Below, piece by piece: positions 52,407-60,728 of a stretch of 64,000 nt of DNA. The notes under the pieces were generated by a model. It had not been told where the DNA came from, ran no database searches, and worked only from the letters and a program-made list of their open reading frames with translations. Source of the stretch: RGIG1959 sp045637645. Lineage in GTDB: Bacteria; Bacillota; Clostridia; Oscillospirales; Acutalibacteraceae. Both the position numbers and the translations under genes were made by a program. Each line of letters opens with the position of its first letter. Position 1 is the first letter of the stretch. Location: assembly GCA_045637645.1 (NCBI GenBank), contig JAZTZV010000028.1, positions 17,634-81,633 of the forward strand, given 5' to 3'.

Positions 52407-53108
52407 CTATTCCAATCCGTAACCGAACCAAATCGGTGTCGTTGTCTGAAAATCGTCAACAAGCGGCATCAGCAATGCCGTTTCCCGTTGTTCGGTTGCA
52501 GGTAGGCTTTCCCACAAGGTTTCTTCATCAAATAACCTCAGCGAAGCAACATTCCCGTTCGCCTTGCACCACAAAAAAGCATGAGCAAGCGTGCGATCAT
52601 CCCAATCAACAAAAGCCTGTCCGCTAAGATGCTTTCGTCGGCGATTGCCGTATTCCGTTGCGCTAATCGCTTCCGAGGGAACTGTCAATTCCATTGGGCG
52701 GCTGTTACCGTAAAGTGGAACGGTAAAACCCATGCGGCGATAACTTTCCGCAAGCAACTCGGTCGCAGGGCGAAGCAACAGTGCCTCTGTCCCCTCTTGC
52801 TTTGCTTTATCCGTAACAAAGGCAAGCAAACGACGGTAATACCCTTTTCCGCGCATTTCGGAAAAAGTAGCGCCTGCGTATATATAGCCTGCCGTAAATC
52901 GTCGCGTCACATCTTGCACAGCGGTCTGAAGTAAAAACAGCATCGAACAGATGCGATCTTCTTCGCACAGAACAAACGCCGTGTTCACATAATCAAATCT
53001 TTCGAAAAATTGCTCGATCTCATCTTGCGCGTCGCCAAACGCCTCTTGCCAAAGAGCCATCAACACATCACGATCATCCACTTGGGCGCGGCGGCACACC
53101 ACGCTCAC
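52407..53108 (-). CDS. GNAT family N-acetyltransferase
   Basis: A 233-residue acetyltransferase. The N-terminal VCRRAQVDDRDVLMALWQEAFGD and the acetyl-CoA motif GATFSEMRGKGYYRRLLAFVTDKAKQEGTEALLLRPAT show the GNAT fold, in the Eis-like arrangement where MRGKGYYRRL replaces RGxGxA. The C-terminal half looks like a second, degenerate domain. The start is a GTG at 53108 overlapping the tmk stop (GTGA), with GGAG eight bases upstream. Substrate unknown. Confidence 0.85.
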   Translation of the reverse strand: MSVVCRRAQVDDRDVLMALWQEAFGDAQDEIEQFFERFDYVNTAFVLCEEDRICSMLFLLQTAVQDVTRRFTAGYIYAGATFSEMRGKGYYRRLLAFVTDKAKQEGTEALLLRPATELLAESYRRMGFTVPLYGNSRPMELTVPSEAISATEYGNRRRKHLSGQAFVDWDDRTLAHAFLWCKANGNVASLRLFDEETLWESLPATEQRETALLMPLVDDFQTTTPIWFGYGLE

Positions 53109-53767
53109 AGCACCGACTCCATCAGCGTCGTCAGCGACGCGGTGATATCCGCGATCGAACGCGGTTCATCGCCCTCGGCACAGGAAACGACCGACCAATT
53201 GTCGTGCTGTGCGGCATAAAGTGCCGCTTCACGGCAGGTGAGCAAATACGAGCGATCGCGCTCATGGATATCTTTCTTCGATTCGTCGCCTTCGTAGCGC
53301 GAGGTCATCAATTTTTGCGACACCTCGGGCGGCATGTCCAAAAACAGCACCAAATCCGGTGCAGGAAGTCCCAAAAGACGATACTCATATTCAGGCAACC
53401 AGTCAAGATAGTTGTTCCACTCGTCTTTGGGGAGTTTCGACATCTGATGGATCGCGTTGGAAGTTGCATAACGCGCAGCAAGAATCACCGTGCCGTTTTC
53501 ATAATCTTCCTGCCAGAAGCGTTTAAAGCTGGCGTAACGATCCACCGCATAAAACGACGAGGCGGCATAGGCATTCACCGCATTGGGAGTGCCGCCGAAT
53601 TCGCCCGCCAAATATTGACGCACAAGCACCGACGACGGTTGTTCGTAATCGGGGAACGAAATAATTTTATGGGCAATGCCCTTCTCAGTCATCCAACGGT
53701 CGACCGCTTCCAATTGCGTGCTTTTTCCGCTGCCGTCAAGGCCGTCCAAAACGATCAATTTTCCCAT
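53105..53767 (-). CDS. tmk: Thymidylate kinase Tmk
   Basis: A 220-residue dTMP kinase. Walker A is DGLDGSGKST at residues 8-17 and the lid/DRX region reads AARYATSNAIHQMSKL. LFLDMPPEVSQKLM and DIHERDRSYL are family blocks. Compared with Bacillus Tmk, the sequence NGTVILAARY replaces the usual DRY/DRF, as in a distinct clostridial Tmk branch. It acts directly after ThyX, whose gene is ten bases upstream, so thymidylate synthesis and phosphorylation are co-expressed. Confidence 0.94.
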   Translation of the reverse strand: MGKLIVLDGLDGSGKSTQLEAVDRWMTEKGIAHKIISFPDYEQPSSVLVRQYLAGEFGGTPNAVNAYAASSFYAVDRYASFKRFWQEDYENGTVILAARYATSNAIHQMSKLPKDEWNNYLDWLPEYEYRLLGLPAPDLVLFLDMPPEVSQKLMTSRYEGDESKKDIHERDRSYLLTCREAALYAAQHDNWSVVSCAEGDEPRSIADITASLTTLMESVL

Positions 53768-53777
53768 TGTCGTGCCC

Positions 53778-54533
53778 TCACTTCTTATACATCTCGCGCA
53801 TGTCTTTCATCTTGCCGCACGTCATCGAGCCCTCGGGGCATTTTCCGTTCACGCAAGACGGGCCTGCGTGCGAGAACAATGCGGGTGCCGCTTCACGGCA
53901 AAGACGGAGCATCTCCTGCGCCACGTCACGAATCTCCCATTGCGCACGGTTGCAACAACGATGATGGAAGAAATTCATCAGCGAGCGCGCGTTCATCGTC
54001 ACGATGATTTTCGTTTCACACCCGTTCGGAAGCACAAAACGCGCATCCTCGATCGCCATCTTGCGTGCGACACGCAATGCCTCTTTTTCACCCTTGCCCT
54101 CGGAGAGCAGTGCATCGTAATGCGACTGTTCGAGCAGGTCGGCGATCTCATTATAAGCATCGTTCATTTGCGCCATTGCCGCTTCGTAGCGTGCAAGCGC
54201 TTTTTCGTCCGCCGCGATTGCGGGCGGTGTTACATATTCAAAACCCTTTTCGCTGACATAGCGTTGGCTCTTTTGGCTGTAAGACGCGATGCGATGGCGC
54301 ACCAACTGATGCGTGCACGCACGAGAAATTCCCTCGATTCCGAACGTGAACGTCACGTGTTCGATCGGGCTTTCGTGTCCGTAGGAAGCGAGCAATTCCA
54401 CAAAACTTTCCACCTTTTCGGGCGTCAAGTTATCCATTAACGTTTGCACGTCGCTGCTGCTGTAGCAAAGCTTTGCCGCCGCGGCAACAACCTTTTCGGG
54501 TTCGGGTGTATGTGCAATCAACGTCACATTCAT
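53778..54533 (-). CDS. thyX: Flavin-dependent thymidylate synthase ThyX
   Basis: A 251-residue FAD-dependent enzyme that makes dTMP from dUMP using methylene-THF. The ThyX motif RHRx7S is RHRIASYSQKS, followed by QRY; the C-terminal HHRCCNRAQWEIRDVAQEML contains the second conserved Arg. The tail has extra cysteines (CVNGKCPEGSMTCGKM). The ATG at 54533 has GGGGAGG eight bases upstream. First gene of the run that continues to the PBP; a classical thyA is not in the window. Confidence 0.96.
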   Translation of the reverse strand: MNVTLIAHTPEPEKVVAAAAKLCYSSSDVQTLMDNLTPEKVESFVELLASYGHESPIEHVTFTFGIEGISRACTHQLVRHRIASYSQKSQRYVSEKGFEYVTPPAIAADEKALARYEAAMAQMNDAYNEIADLLEQSHYDALLSEGKGEKEALRVARKMAIEDARFVLPNGCETKIIVTMNARSLMNFFHHRCCNRAQWEIRDVAQEMLRLCREAAPALFSHAGPSCVNGKCPEGSMTCGKMKDMREMYKK

Positions 54534-54569
54534 AGCCAAAACCTCCCCAACATACTTCTAGTTCATTTT

Positions 54570-54598
54570 ATTATAACAAATATTCATGCTACGTGCAA
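54570..54598 (-). promoter_or_regulatory. Promoter of the thyX-tmk run
   Basis: On the minus strand: -35 TTGCAC, a 17-base spacer, and -10 TATAAT, about 30 bases before the thyX ATG. No further promoter is evident before 46015, although short gaps at mltG could hide weak ones. Confidence 0.75.
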
Positions 54599-54663
54599 CT
54601 GTTTTCTAACACAAATCTACGAATTTTTCCATATAAAAAGTGCGCAAATTTCAAGCAAAAGGG

Positions 54664-54692
54664 TTTACAAATGCACACGAATTGTTTACAAT
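54664..54692 (+). promoter_or_regulatory. Promoter of the sugar isomerase-oxidoreductase pair
   Basis: -35 TTTACA, a 17-base spacer, and -10 TACAAT, leaving a leader of about 90 bases. It diverges from the thyX promoter across a 256-base gap. Confidence 0.65.
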
Positions 54693-54789
54693 ATAGAATG
54701 AGTGTAACAAAACCACATAAGGTTTTGCATCACAAAACGGAGCAAACGGTCTCCGTTATTTCTTCGTCTGTGAAAGGACTGAAAAAACG

Positions 54790-55644
54790 ATGAAAGATTT
54801 CAAATTGGGTATCATTGTTGACAGCTTCCGCAAAGATTTCAAGGAAGGTGTCGAGATCGCCCGTTCGCTCGGCGCGGACGGCGTTCAAATGTACATGGTC
54901 GACGGCGAACTCGCTCCCGACAACATGACTCCCGACAAAATCGCCGAAGTCAAAAAGATCCTTGCCGACAACGAGATGGAAATCTCGGCGGTTTGCGCGG
55001 ACCTGGGCGGTCACGGCTATGCCAAAGCGGACGAAAACCCGCAAAAAATCGCCACCACCAAACGCATTGTCGACATCGCCCACGAACTCGGCGCGAAGGC
55101 ACTCACCACTCACATCGGTGTGATCCCCGCGGACAAAACCTGCGAACGCTACAAAGTGATGCAGGACGCTTGCCGTGAGCTCGGCTTGTACGCCGAAGAG
55201 CGCGGTATGCGCTTTGCGATTGAGACCGGCCCCGAAAAAGCGATCGTTCTCAAAGAGTTTCTCGACAGCCTCGGCTGTAAAGGCATGGGCGTCAACCTCG
55301 ACCCCGCCAACTTTGTGATGGTCACCGACCAAGATCCTGTCGAAGCGGTCTATATTCTCAAAGATTATATTGTGCACACGCACGCTAAAGACGGCGTGAT
55401 GCTCAAGAAAACCGATCCGCAAGTCATTTATGATTTCTTCGCGGACGGCGGCATCGAAGACCTCCATCTGGCAGACTATTTCCTTGAGACTCCGCTGGGC
55501 GAAGGTAAAGTCGATTTCGACGCGTATCTCAACGCGCTTCGCGAGATCGGCTTCAACGGCTATTTGACCATTGAGCGCGAAGCAGGCCCCGACCCCGTCG
55601 CCGATATTAAGCTGGCGATGGATCTGCTCCGTTCTAAAATGTAA
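54790..55644 (+). CDS. Sugar phosphate isomerase/epimerase (TIM barrel)
   Basis: A 284-residue AP-endonuclease-2-like TIM barrel. Metal-site residues can be seen in order: Glu in FAIETGPE, Asp/Asn in VNLDPANF, His in YIVHTHAKDG, and Glu in GYLTIEREAG. Such proteins isomerise or epimerise sugars, inositols or keto acids. It is followed 25 bases later by a Gfo/Idh oxidoreductase, a common catabolic pairing (for example in inositol or rare-sugar breakdown). No transporter or regulator is attached, so the substrate is unknown. AAAGGA precedes the ATG. Confidence 0.9.
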   Translation: MKDFKLGIIVDSFRKDFKEGVEIARSLGADGVQMYMVDGELAPDNMTPDKIAEVKKILADNEMEISAVCADLGGHGYAKADENPQKIATTKRIVDIAHELGAKALTTHIGVIPADKTCERYKVMQDACRELGLYAEERGMRFAIETGPEKAIVLKEFLDSLGCKGMGVNLDPANFVMVTDQDPVEAVYILKDYIVHTHAKDGVMLKKTDPQVIYDFFADGGIEDLHLADYFLETPLGEGKVDFDAYLNALREIGFNGYLTIEREAGPDPVADIKLAMDLLRSKM

Positions 55645-55669
55645 TTTTATCTAACAGGAGGATTTCAAC

Positions 55670-56737
55670 ATGAGCAAGATCAAAGTGGCGATCATCGGTT
55701 GCGGCACCATCGCCAACAACGCCCACATCCCGTCCTACATGAACTGCGCAGACGCGGAAATCAAATATTTCTGCGACATCATCCCCGAGCGCGCCGAAGA
55801 AGCTGTTAAAAAGTACGGCTGCGGCACCGCGATCGTCGATTATCACGAGGCTCTCGCCGATCCCGAGGTCGTGGCGGTTTCCGTTTGTACCCCCAACGAC
55901 ATGCACCCCACCATCTCCATTGACGCCATGCGCGCCGGCAAACACGTGCTTTGCGAAAAGCCTGCCGCTCGCACTTATGCGGAAGTGCTCGAGATGCAAA
56001 AGGTTCAACACGAGACCGGCATGACGCTGAACATCGGCGTTGTCAACCGCTTCAACTCGGCTGTCAACCGCATCAAAGAACTCATCGACAACGGCGATCT
56101 CGGCGAAGTATACCATGTGTACGGTTCGTTCCGCGCCCATCGCTCCATCCCCGGCATCGGCGGCCCCTTCACCCAAAAGGCTATCGCAGGCGGAGGCGTT
56201 CTCATCGACTGGGGTGTGCACTTCCTCGACTTGATCATGTACTGCACGGGTGATCCCGCGGCGAAGACCGTTTCGGGTAAAGCGTACTGCAAGCTCGGCA
56301 AGGACATCAAAGACTACGCGTATGTCAACATGTGGTCGTCCATCTCGGCAGACTTCGAAGGCACCTATGATGTCGACGATTTCGTGACCGCGATGATCCG
56401 CACCGAAGGCCCGACCATCACCCTGAACGGTGCATGGGCGCAAAACATCGGCGTCGGCGAAATGTACATCGACTTCCTCGGCGACAAAGCGGGCGTGCGT
56501 TTGCAATACGGCGGCGACTTCCGTCTCTACGGCGTGAAGAACGGCATGCTGTATGACATGGCACCCTCCTTCCAAACCAAGGACATGTTCCAAGAAGAGA
56601 TCGACGCGTTCATCGGTTGCATCCAAAGCGGCGAGAAGCTCGCCTCCCACATTGACACGGTTGCCATCACCGCTCGTACCATGCAAGCGATTTATGACTC
56701 CTCCGAGTCGGGTCACGAAGTGTCCTTCGACAACTAA
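55670..56737 (+). CDS. Gfo/Idh/MocA family NAD(P)-dependent oxidoreductase
   Basis: A 355-residue dehydrogenase. The Rossmann motif is IIGCGTIANNAHIPSY, the family Lys is in CEKPAA, and the substrate side includes GGGVLIDWGVHFLDL with the conserved Asp and His. Members oxidise sugars or inositols. The ATG at 55670 has AGGAGG eight bases upstream. Codons in this gene and its partner are markedly rich in C-ending forms compared with neighbours, suggesting high expression. It is followed by a terminator at 56851. Confidence 0.93.
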   Translation: MSKIKVAIIGCGTIANNAHIPSYMNCADAEIKYFCDIIPERAEEAVKKYGCGTAIVDYHEALADPEVVAVSVCTPNDMHPTISIDAMRAGKHVLCEKPAARTYAEVLEMQKVQHETGMTLNIGVVNRFNSAVNRIKELIDNGDLGEVYHVYGSFRAHRSIPGIGGPFTQKAIAGGGVLIDWGVHFLDLIMYCTGDPAAKTVSGKAYCKLGKDIKDYAYVNMWSSISADFEGTYDVDDFVTAMIRTEGPTITLNGAWAQNIGVGEMYIDFLGDKAGVRLQYGGDFRLYGVKNGMLYDMAPSFQTKDMFQEEIDAFIGCIQSGEKLASHIDTVAITARTMQAIYDSSESGHEVSFDN

Positions 56738-56850
56738 TCGAAAAAACGCATAAGGAAAAGCCCTTGCGATTTGTCGGCGATTGTTAACGGAGAAAACTCA
56801 TTAATTTACGTAGGGCGGGGGCTTGCTCCCGCCGCAAGTCCTGAAAAATC

Positions 56851-56890
56851 AAAATCCGCAGATACTCTTGTGTATCTGCGGATTTTGCTA
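56851..56890 (+). terminator. Terminator after the sugar isomerase-oxidoreductase pair
   Basis: A 14-bp perfect stem pairs 56851-56864 with 56873-56886, ending in TTTT. It lies inside the inverted-repeat element, 114 bases after the oxidoreductase stop, and works in both directions in principle. Confidence 0.8.
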
Positions 56891-57010
56891 TAGATAGTTC
56901 GGATAATGACGGACGACAAGAGAAAGCGTTGTTTGAAGCCTCTGCTTTTGAACAAATGAACAATTTGAAGCATCTGTCACTCGTTTATTCAGATTGCAAC
57001 ATCAATTACT
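56887..57010 (+). pseudogene. Possible decayed 3' end of a gene
   Basis: One plus-strand frame is open from about 56887 to a TAA at 57008-57010 and would encode 40 residues ending FEQMNNLKHLSLVYSDCNINY, reminiscent of a leucine-rich repeat tail. No start codon with a ribosome binding site precedes it, and a terminator-like hairpin follows directly. It may be the captured end of a lost gene or chance. Confidence 0.3.
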
Positions 57011-57057
57011 AAAATGAATCCCCTCGACAAATTATGTCGAAGGGATTCATTTTGTTA
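57011..57057. terminator. Terminator-like hairpin inside the inverted-repeat element
   Basis: Stem 57011-57022 with 57042-57053 (12 pairs), then further pairs around CGAC/GTCG. T-rich tail on both strands. Confidence 0.7.
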
Positions 57058-57152
57058 TTAGCGGCGGGAGCAAGCCCCCGCCCTACGTTCTCTTTTATAA
57101 TTCTCCGCTAAGGACAACTCCCGTTCGGTGCAAGGGCTTTTTTGATTGTGCT

Positions 57153-58175
57153 TTATGCCAACATACCGGGCAGAACGAGCGATACGAGATACGAACCGAT
57201 GATCAGCACGCCGACCGACATATACACGATTGTCAGCGGCACATTGGATTTGCCTTTCGCGCGATTTTGAAGCAACATCGCACCCGTCATCAGCAATGTG
57301 GAAACCACGCCGAAAATCAGCATGCATTTAGTTTCCGTCGACACCGCCGACGCAGCGGGATAGATCGCTTGGAACGCGATGATATCCGCGATCGAGAAGA
57401 TCGTGAAGTTGAACATGTTGCTGCCGATCACATTGCCGATCGTGGCGTTGAAGTTGCGACGACGCACCAAGGCGATGCTGGAAGACAGTTCGGGAAGCGA
57501 CGTGGCAACGCCAAGGAAAATCGCACCCGCCAGCGAAGCATCCAAATTCAACTCCTCTTGCAGTCTGTCTGTGAGCATCGTCACAACAATGCTCATCCCC
57601 ACAAGACCGCAAGCCATCAAAACAAAGCGCACAACGATCTGTTTGACGGTCAAAGGCGAGGTGTCCTCTTCGTCATTCTCACTGTCGTCGCTCGAGAGGA
57701 ATCGGAACGACACCACATACACGACCAGAATCAGAAGCGACGCGACATTGATTTGAACCACGGGAATTTGACCGAAAGCGCCTTCTCCCACATTCACAAA
57801 GAAAACCAGCGCCAGCACCGCACAAGCGACCAACGTACAAGCGATCGTCGCAAAATGCGATTTGCCGATCTTGGCTTTTGAAAACGCTTTCGCCGCCAAA
57901 ACCACCGAACCGCCGAAGATACACAAATTAAAAATATTACTGCCAAGCACGTTGCCGATGATCAAATCCGGCTTATGCGCAATAAAAATCGAGGACATGC
58001 TGGTGACAAATTCAGGAAGCGATGTGACCGCCGCCAAAATGACACCGCCGATGAACGCGCCGGACATGTTGGTCTTTTTATCAAGCAAATCGACATAATC
58101 CGCACACTTGACAGAGAAGAACACCAACACCGCCGCCGACAAAAAATACAAAATAAACACGATCGGTAAGCTCAT
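57153..58175 (-). CDS. Calcium/sodium antiporter (CaCA family, YrbG-like)
   Basis: A 340-residue antiporter with about ten helices and the two inverted alpha-repeats of the NCX/YrbG fold: GVILAAVTSLPEFVTSMSS with NVLGSNIFNL, and GVATSLPELSSSIAL with NVIGSNMFN. An acidic cytoplasmic loop (SSDDSENDEEDTS) separates the halves. It exports calcium (or another cation) in exchange for sodium or protons. The ATG at 58175 has AGGAGACAAGAGG upstream; the longer open frame upstream contains the promoter and is not coding. Monocistronic. Confidence 0.93.
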   Translation of the reverse strand: MSLPIVFILYFLSAAVLVFFSVKCADYVDLLDKKTNMSGAFIGGVILAAVTSLPEFVTSMSSIFIAHKPDLIIGNVLGSNIFNLCIFGGSVVLAAKAFSKAKIGKSHFATIACTLVACAVLALVFFVNVGEGAFGQIPVVQINVASLLILVVYVVSFRFLSSDDSENDEEDTSPLTVKQIVVRFVLMACGLVGMSIVVTMLTDRLQEELNLDASLAGAIFLGVATSLPELSSSIALVRRRNFNATIGNVIGSNMFNFTIFSIADIIAFQAIYPAASAVSTETKCMLIFGVVSTLLMTGAMLLQNRAKGKSNVPLTIVYMSVGVLIIGSYLVSLVLPGMLA

Positions 58176-58211
58176 AGCCTCTTGTCTCCTTATGAAGAAC
58201 TTCTGTTGAAC

Positions 58212-58241
58212 ATTATACTCCACTGCATCCTGCATTGTCAA
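58212..58241 (-). promoter_or_regulatory. Promoter of the CaCA antiporter
   Basis: On the minus strand: -35 TTGACA, an 18-base spacer, and -10 TATAAT, about 35 bases before the ATG at 58175. Both boxes are perfect consensus. Confidence 0.85.
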
Positions 58242-58265
58242 CGAAGATTTTTCAACAAAAACGTC

Positions 58266-58293
58266 ACATATCGCCCTCCGAACTGTACATACT
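58266..58293 (+). promoter_or_regulatory. Forespore-type promoter candidate (sigma-F/G)
   Basis: -35-like ACATA at 58266-58270, a 17-base spacer, and CATACT at 58288-58293, close to the SigG pattern (GYATR, CATAMTA). No sigma-A boxes fit here. It precedes the 53-residue ORF. Confidence 0.35.
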
Positions 58294-58325
58294 GGTAGCA
58301 AGAATGGTTTAAAGGAGGGAATGCG

Positions 58326-58487
58326 TTGAACGAGCGTCAATATCTTTTACAGCACATGCTGTTTTTATCCTCCCGTTTACGCGAAGCCACCAGTCCGCAA
58401 GAACGCCGCAACATCGAAAATGCGCTGTTGTTTTATGCCAAAGAATTGCGCCGCGTGGAAAGCAAGCCGTCATCCTATCTGCAATAA
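58326..58487 (+). CDS. Small protein of 53 residues, unknown
   Basis: A short plus-strand ORF between two minus-strand genes. The start is a TTG at 58326 with a near-perfect AAAGGAGGG seven bases upstream; it reads NERQYLLQHMLFLSSRL through VESKPSSYLQ. It is helical and charged, with heptad-like Leu spacing and several Glu/Arg pairs, and no signal or membrane segment. I know no family for it. It is not a SASP and lacks the SQELD motif of Spo0E-like phosphatases. The upstream site resembles a forespore promoter, so a sporulation role is possible. The ribosome binding site is the main reason to call it a gene. Confidence 0.6.
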   Translation: MNERQYLLQHMLFLSSRLREATSPQERRNIENALLFYAKELRRVESKPSSYLQ

Positions 58488-58525
58488 AAAAACATCGCGT
58501 TCGGACAAACTCCGAGCGCGATGTT
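58484..58525 (-). terminator. Terminator after the histidine kinase gene
   Basis: A stem of 9 plus 5 pairs (58491-58504 with 58511-58525, one mismatch), with a T7 tail on the minus strand. It begins four bases after the kinase stop and overlaps the end of the small plus-strand ORF. Confidence 0.88.
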
Positions 58526-58528
58526 GAT

Positions 58529-60043
58529 TTAAGATATACACGGAAACTCAAACCAGAACGTGCTTCCTTTTCCGACTTCGCTTTCAACGCCGCACGTACC
58601 GCCGTGATACGTCACAAGCGCATGCACGATCGACAAACCGAGTCCGCTGTTCATGGCGCCTTGACGACGTTCATGACTGTGCACCTGATAATATCGCAAC
58701 CAGATACCGCTGAGCTCCTGTTCGGGAATGCCTTTACCGCTGTCGGTAAACGACACACGTACACGTTCGCCTTTAACAGTTTGTGTTACAACAACGCGCT
58801 TGTCATCTCCCGTATACGTAAGAGCATTGATCAACAGATTATACACAATTTGAGACAGACGCACCTCATCCGCCGACACGATAACGTCTTCGTCCGCAAT
58901 CAAATCGATCGTATAGCCATCTTGATGCATCATGCGTCCGATTCGAAGCACGACATCATGCAAATTTTCCGTCAAATTCGTCGGAACCAACTCAAACTGC
59001 TCTACGCCCGACTTCAATTTTGAAAGATCCAAGACATCGTTTACAAGGCGTGACAAGCGTTCCGCCTCGTCGATCACCACTTGAATATTTTCCGCCGAAT
59101 CCTCACCCGGCAAATCGCGAATCGCCTCACTGTAACCGATAATCATGGTCAGCGGTGTGCGAAGATCATGCGATACGTTCGCAATCAGCTCCCGTTGCAA
59201 CTGTTCGCTTTTGCGGAGTTCGCCGTCAATCACCGTCAGCGTTTCCTGCAACTCCGCAATTTCACGGTATTGGCCTTTTATCGGCGGTTCGTATGTGCCG
59301 CTGGCAAGACCTTTCGCCGCACGGTTGATGCGTACGATCGGCGTCGCGATACTTCCGCCCATAAACCACGCGAGCAAAATCGACATCAAGATAAACAACA
59401 CGATCGCAATCATCAATTGCACCCGCAACACACGTATCGTGGCATCCACAGGTGTAACCATCGACATCGTCAGCACCATTACCGGTGCATCCGACTCTTG
59501 CGTTTGCACCAATTTGGCATACAGCACGCTTTCGCCGACCACATTTATCATGGTCGGTATATTCTCCGGCGCCTCCGGCGGTTTTCGATGACCACCCGGT
59601 TTGTTGTCTTTCGGCGGTTTGGAACCGATTTCCTGCTTGCTGAAATCCAGTTGGACTTTGTCAAACACCGTTCCGTCTTCTGCCGCCTGCGCCATGTGAT
59701 AATACGCTTTGAGTTCACTGGACGACAAACGCTGCGTTATGCTTGCCAATCCATCGCTCGATACGGTTTGCCCGTTATCGTCGACAACATAAATTTCGCA
59801 TCCTTCTTTGATGCTCCAATATTCAACCTCTTTCGAAAACGATTCACTGCCGTATGTATCCGCAATACTGTCGGTTGCGTACTTTACCGTTTGTATTTTT
59901 CCGAATTCATACAAATCGTCCAAAAACACGGTTTGGAATATCAACAACAGCAAAAGTCCCACTGTTACAAACCCGGTGATCCCCAACGTGAGCCACGTGC
60001 GGACGCGGGGTTTTCGGCGATGTTTTATATCAGATTGTTTCAA
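58529..60043 (-). CDS. Sensor histidine kinase
   Basis: A 504-residue two-component kinase. A membrane helix at about 16-40 and another at about 209-231 bracket an extracellular sensor of roughly 165 residues, which contains a Lys/Pro-rich insert (KPPKDNKPGGHRKPPEAPE). HAMP follows (about 232-283), then HisKA with the phosphoacceptor in NVSHDLRTPL, and an HATPase with N box LLINALTY, G1 DSGKGIP and G2 GLGLSIVHAL. The start is a TTG at 60043, overlapping the response-regulator gene by 14 bases. The signal is unknown; targets beyond its own operon cannot be told. Confidence 0.92.
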   Translation of the reverse strand: MKQSDIKHRRKPRVRTWLTLGITGFVTVGLLLLLIFQTVFLDDLYEFGKIQTVKYATDSIADTYGSESFSKEVEYWSIKEGCEIYVVDDNGQTVSSDGLASITQRLSSSELKAYYHMAQAAEDGTVFDKVQLDFSKQEIGSKPPKDNKPGGHRKPPEAPENIPTMINVVGESVLYAKLVQTQESDAPVMVLTMSMVTPVDATIRVLRVQLMIAIVLFILMSILLAWFMGGSIATPIVRINRAAKGLASGTYEPPIKGQYREIAELQETLTVIDGELRKSEQLQRELIANVSHDLRTPLTMIIGYSEAIRDLPGEDSAENIQVVIDEAERLSRLVNDVLDLSKLKSGVEQFELVPTNLTENLHDVVLRIGRMMHQDGYTIDLIADEDVIVSADEVRLSQIVYNLLINALTYTGDDKRVVVTQTVKGERVRVSFTDSGKGIPEQELSGIWLRYYQVHSHERRQGAMNSGLGLSIVHALVTYHGGTCGVESEVGKGSTFWFEFPCIS

Positions 60044-60701
60044 AACGATATCCCACTCCCCGCACCGTTACAATCAGACGACTGTAATCCTTTAAGCTTT
60101 TGCGCAACAATTTAATATGCGTATCCAATGTGCGATCGTCTCCGTAAAAATCATATCCCCACACATGAGTCAGCAATTTTTCGCGAGACAACGCAATGCC
60201 GCGATTTCGCACCAAATAAAACAACAGTTCCCGCTCTTTGGGCGACAGTTCGATTTTTTCACCGTCGACACACACGACATGTGCCGTGAAATTGATTTGC
60301 AATCCTTCGTATTCAAAGACATCCGTTTTCGCATCCAATGCGTGATAACGCTTAAGAATCGCTTCCGCACGAAGCATCAACTCACGCGGTGAAAACGGTT
60401 TGACCACATAATCATCCACGCCGATTTCAAATCCGCGAATACGATCATATTCCTCACCACGAGCCGACAGCATTAAAATCGGCACATTTGAAAACTCCCG
60501 GATCTCGCGGCACGCAGAAAAACCATCCATACGCGGCATCATCACATCCATGATCACCAAATCAAATGTTCGATGACAACACAGCTCGACCGCTTCTTCA
60601 CCGTTCGAAGATTTTGTTACGCTGTGGCCGGCATACGCGGCGTACTTTTCAATCAAATCACACACGCGCGGTTCATCATCCACAATTAAAATCTGTGCCA
60701 C
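60030..60701 (-). CDS. OmpR/PhoB family response regulator
   Basis: A 223-residue regulator. The receiver domain has DDEP (residues 9-12), the phosphoacceptor Asp in VIMDVMMPRMDG, Ser in LMLSARGEE and Lys in YVVKPFSPREL. The C-terminal winged helix is of OmpR type (LSPKERELLFYLVRNRGIALSREKLLTHVWGYDF ending VRGVGYRFE). The start is a GTG at 60701 with GGAGG seven bases upstream. Transcribed with the downstream kinase. A direct repeat over its -35 region suggests autoregulation. Confidence 0.94.
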   Translation of the reverse strand: MAQILIVDDEPRVCDLIEKYAAYAGHSVTKSSNGEEAVELCCHRTFDLVIMDVMMPRMDGFSACREIREFSNVPILMLSARGEEYDRIRGFEIGVDDYVVKPFSPRELMLRAEAILKRYHALDAKTDVFEYEGLQINFTAHVVCVDGEKIELSPKERELLFYLVRNRGIALSREKLLTHVWGYDFYGDDRTLDTHIKLLRKSLKDYSRLIVTVRGVGYRFETI

Positions 60702-60728
60702 GACGATCCCTCCTTTTTATAGGTATTT

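Larger units (their letters stand above)
56756..57141. repeat. Inverted-repeat element (MITE- or REP-like)
   Basis: This accounts for the 415-base gap after the oxidoreductase gene. A perfect 28-base inverted repeat (56808-56835 and 57061-57088; it begins ACGTAGGGCGGGGG) encloses a core of 225 bases. Outside it the two sides stay partly complementary: CGGAGAA near 56788 and 57103, and AGCCCTTGC at 56759-56767 against 57130-57138. No transposase is encoded. Inside are two hairpins, listed separately, and a short decayed reading frame. GC-rich repeats of this kind occur in many copies in some clostridial genomes (from memory; not checked). Confidence 0.75.
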
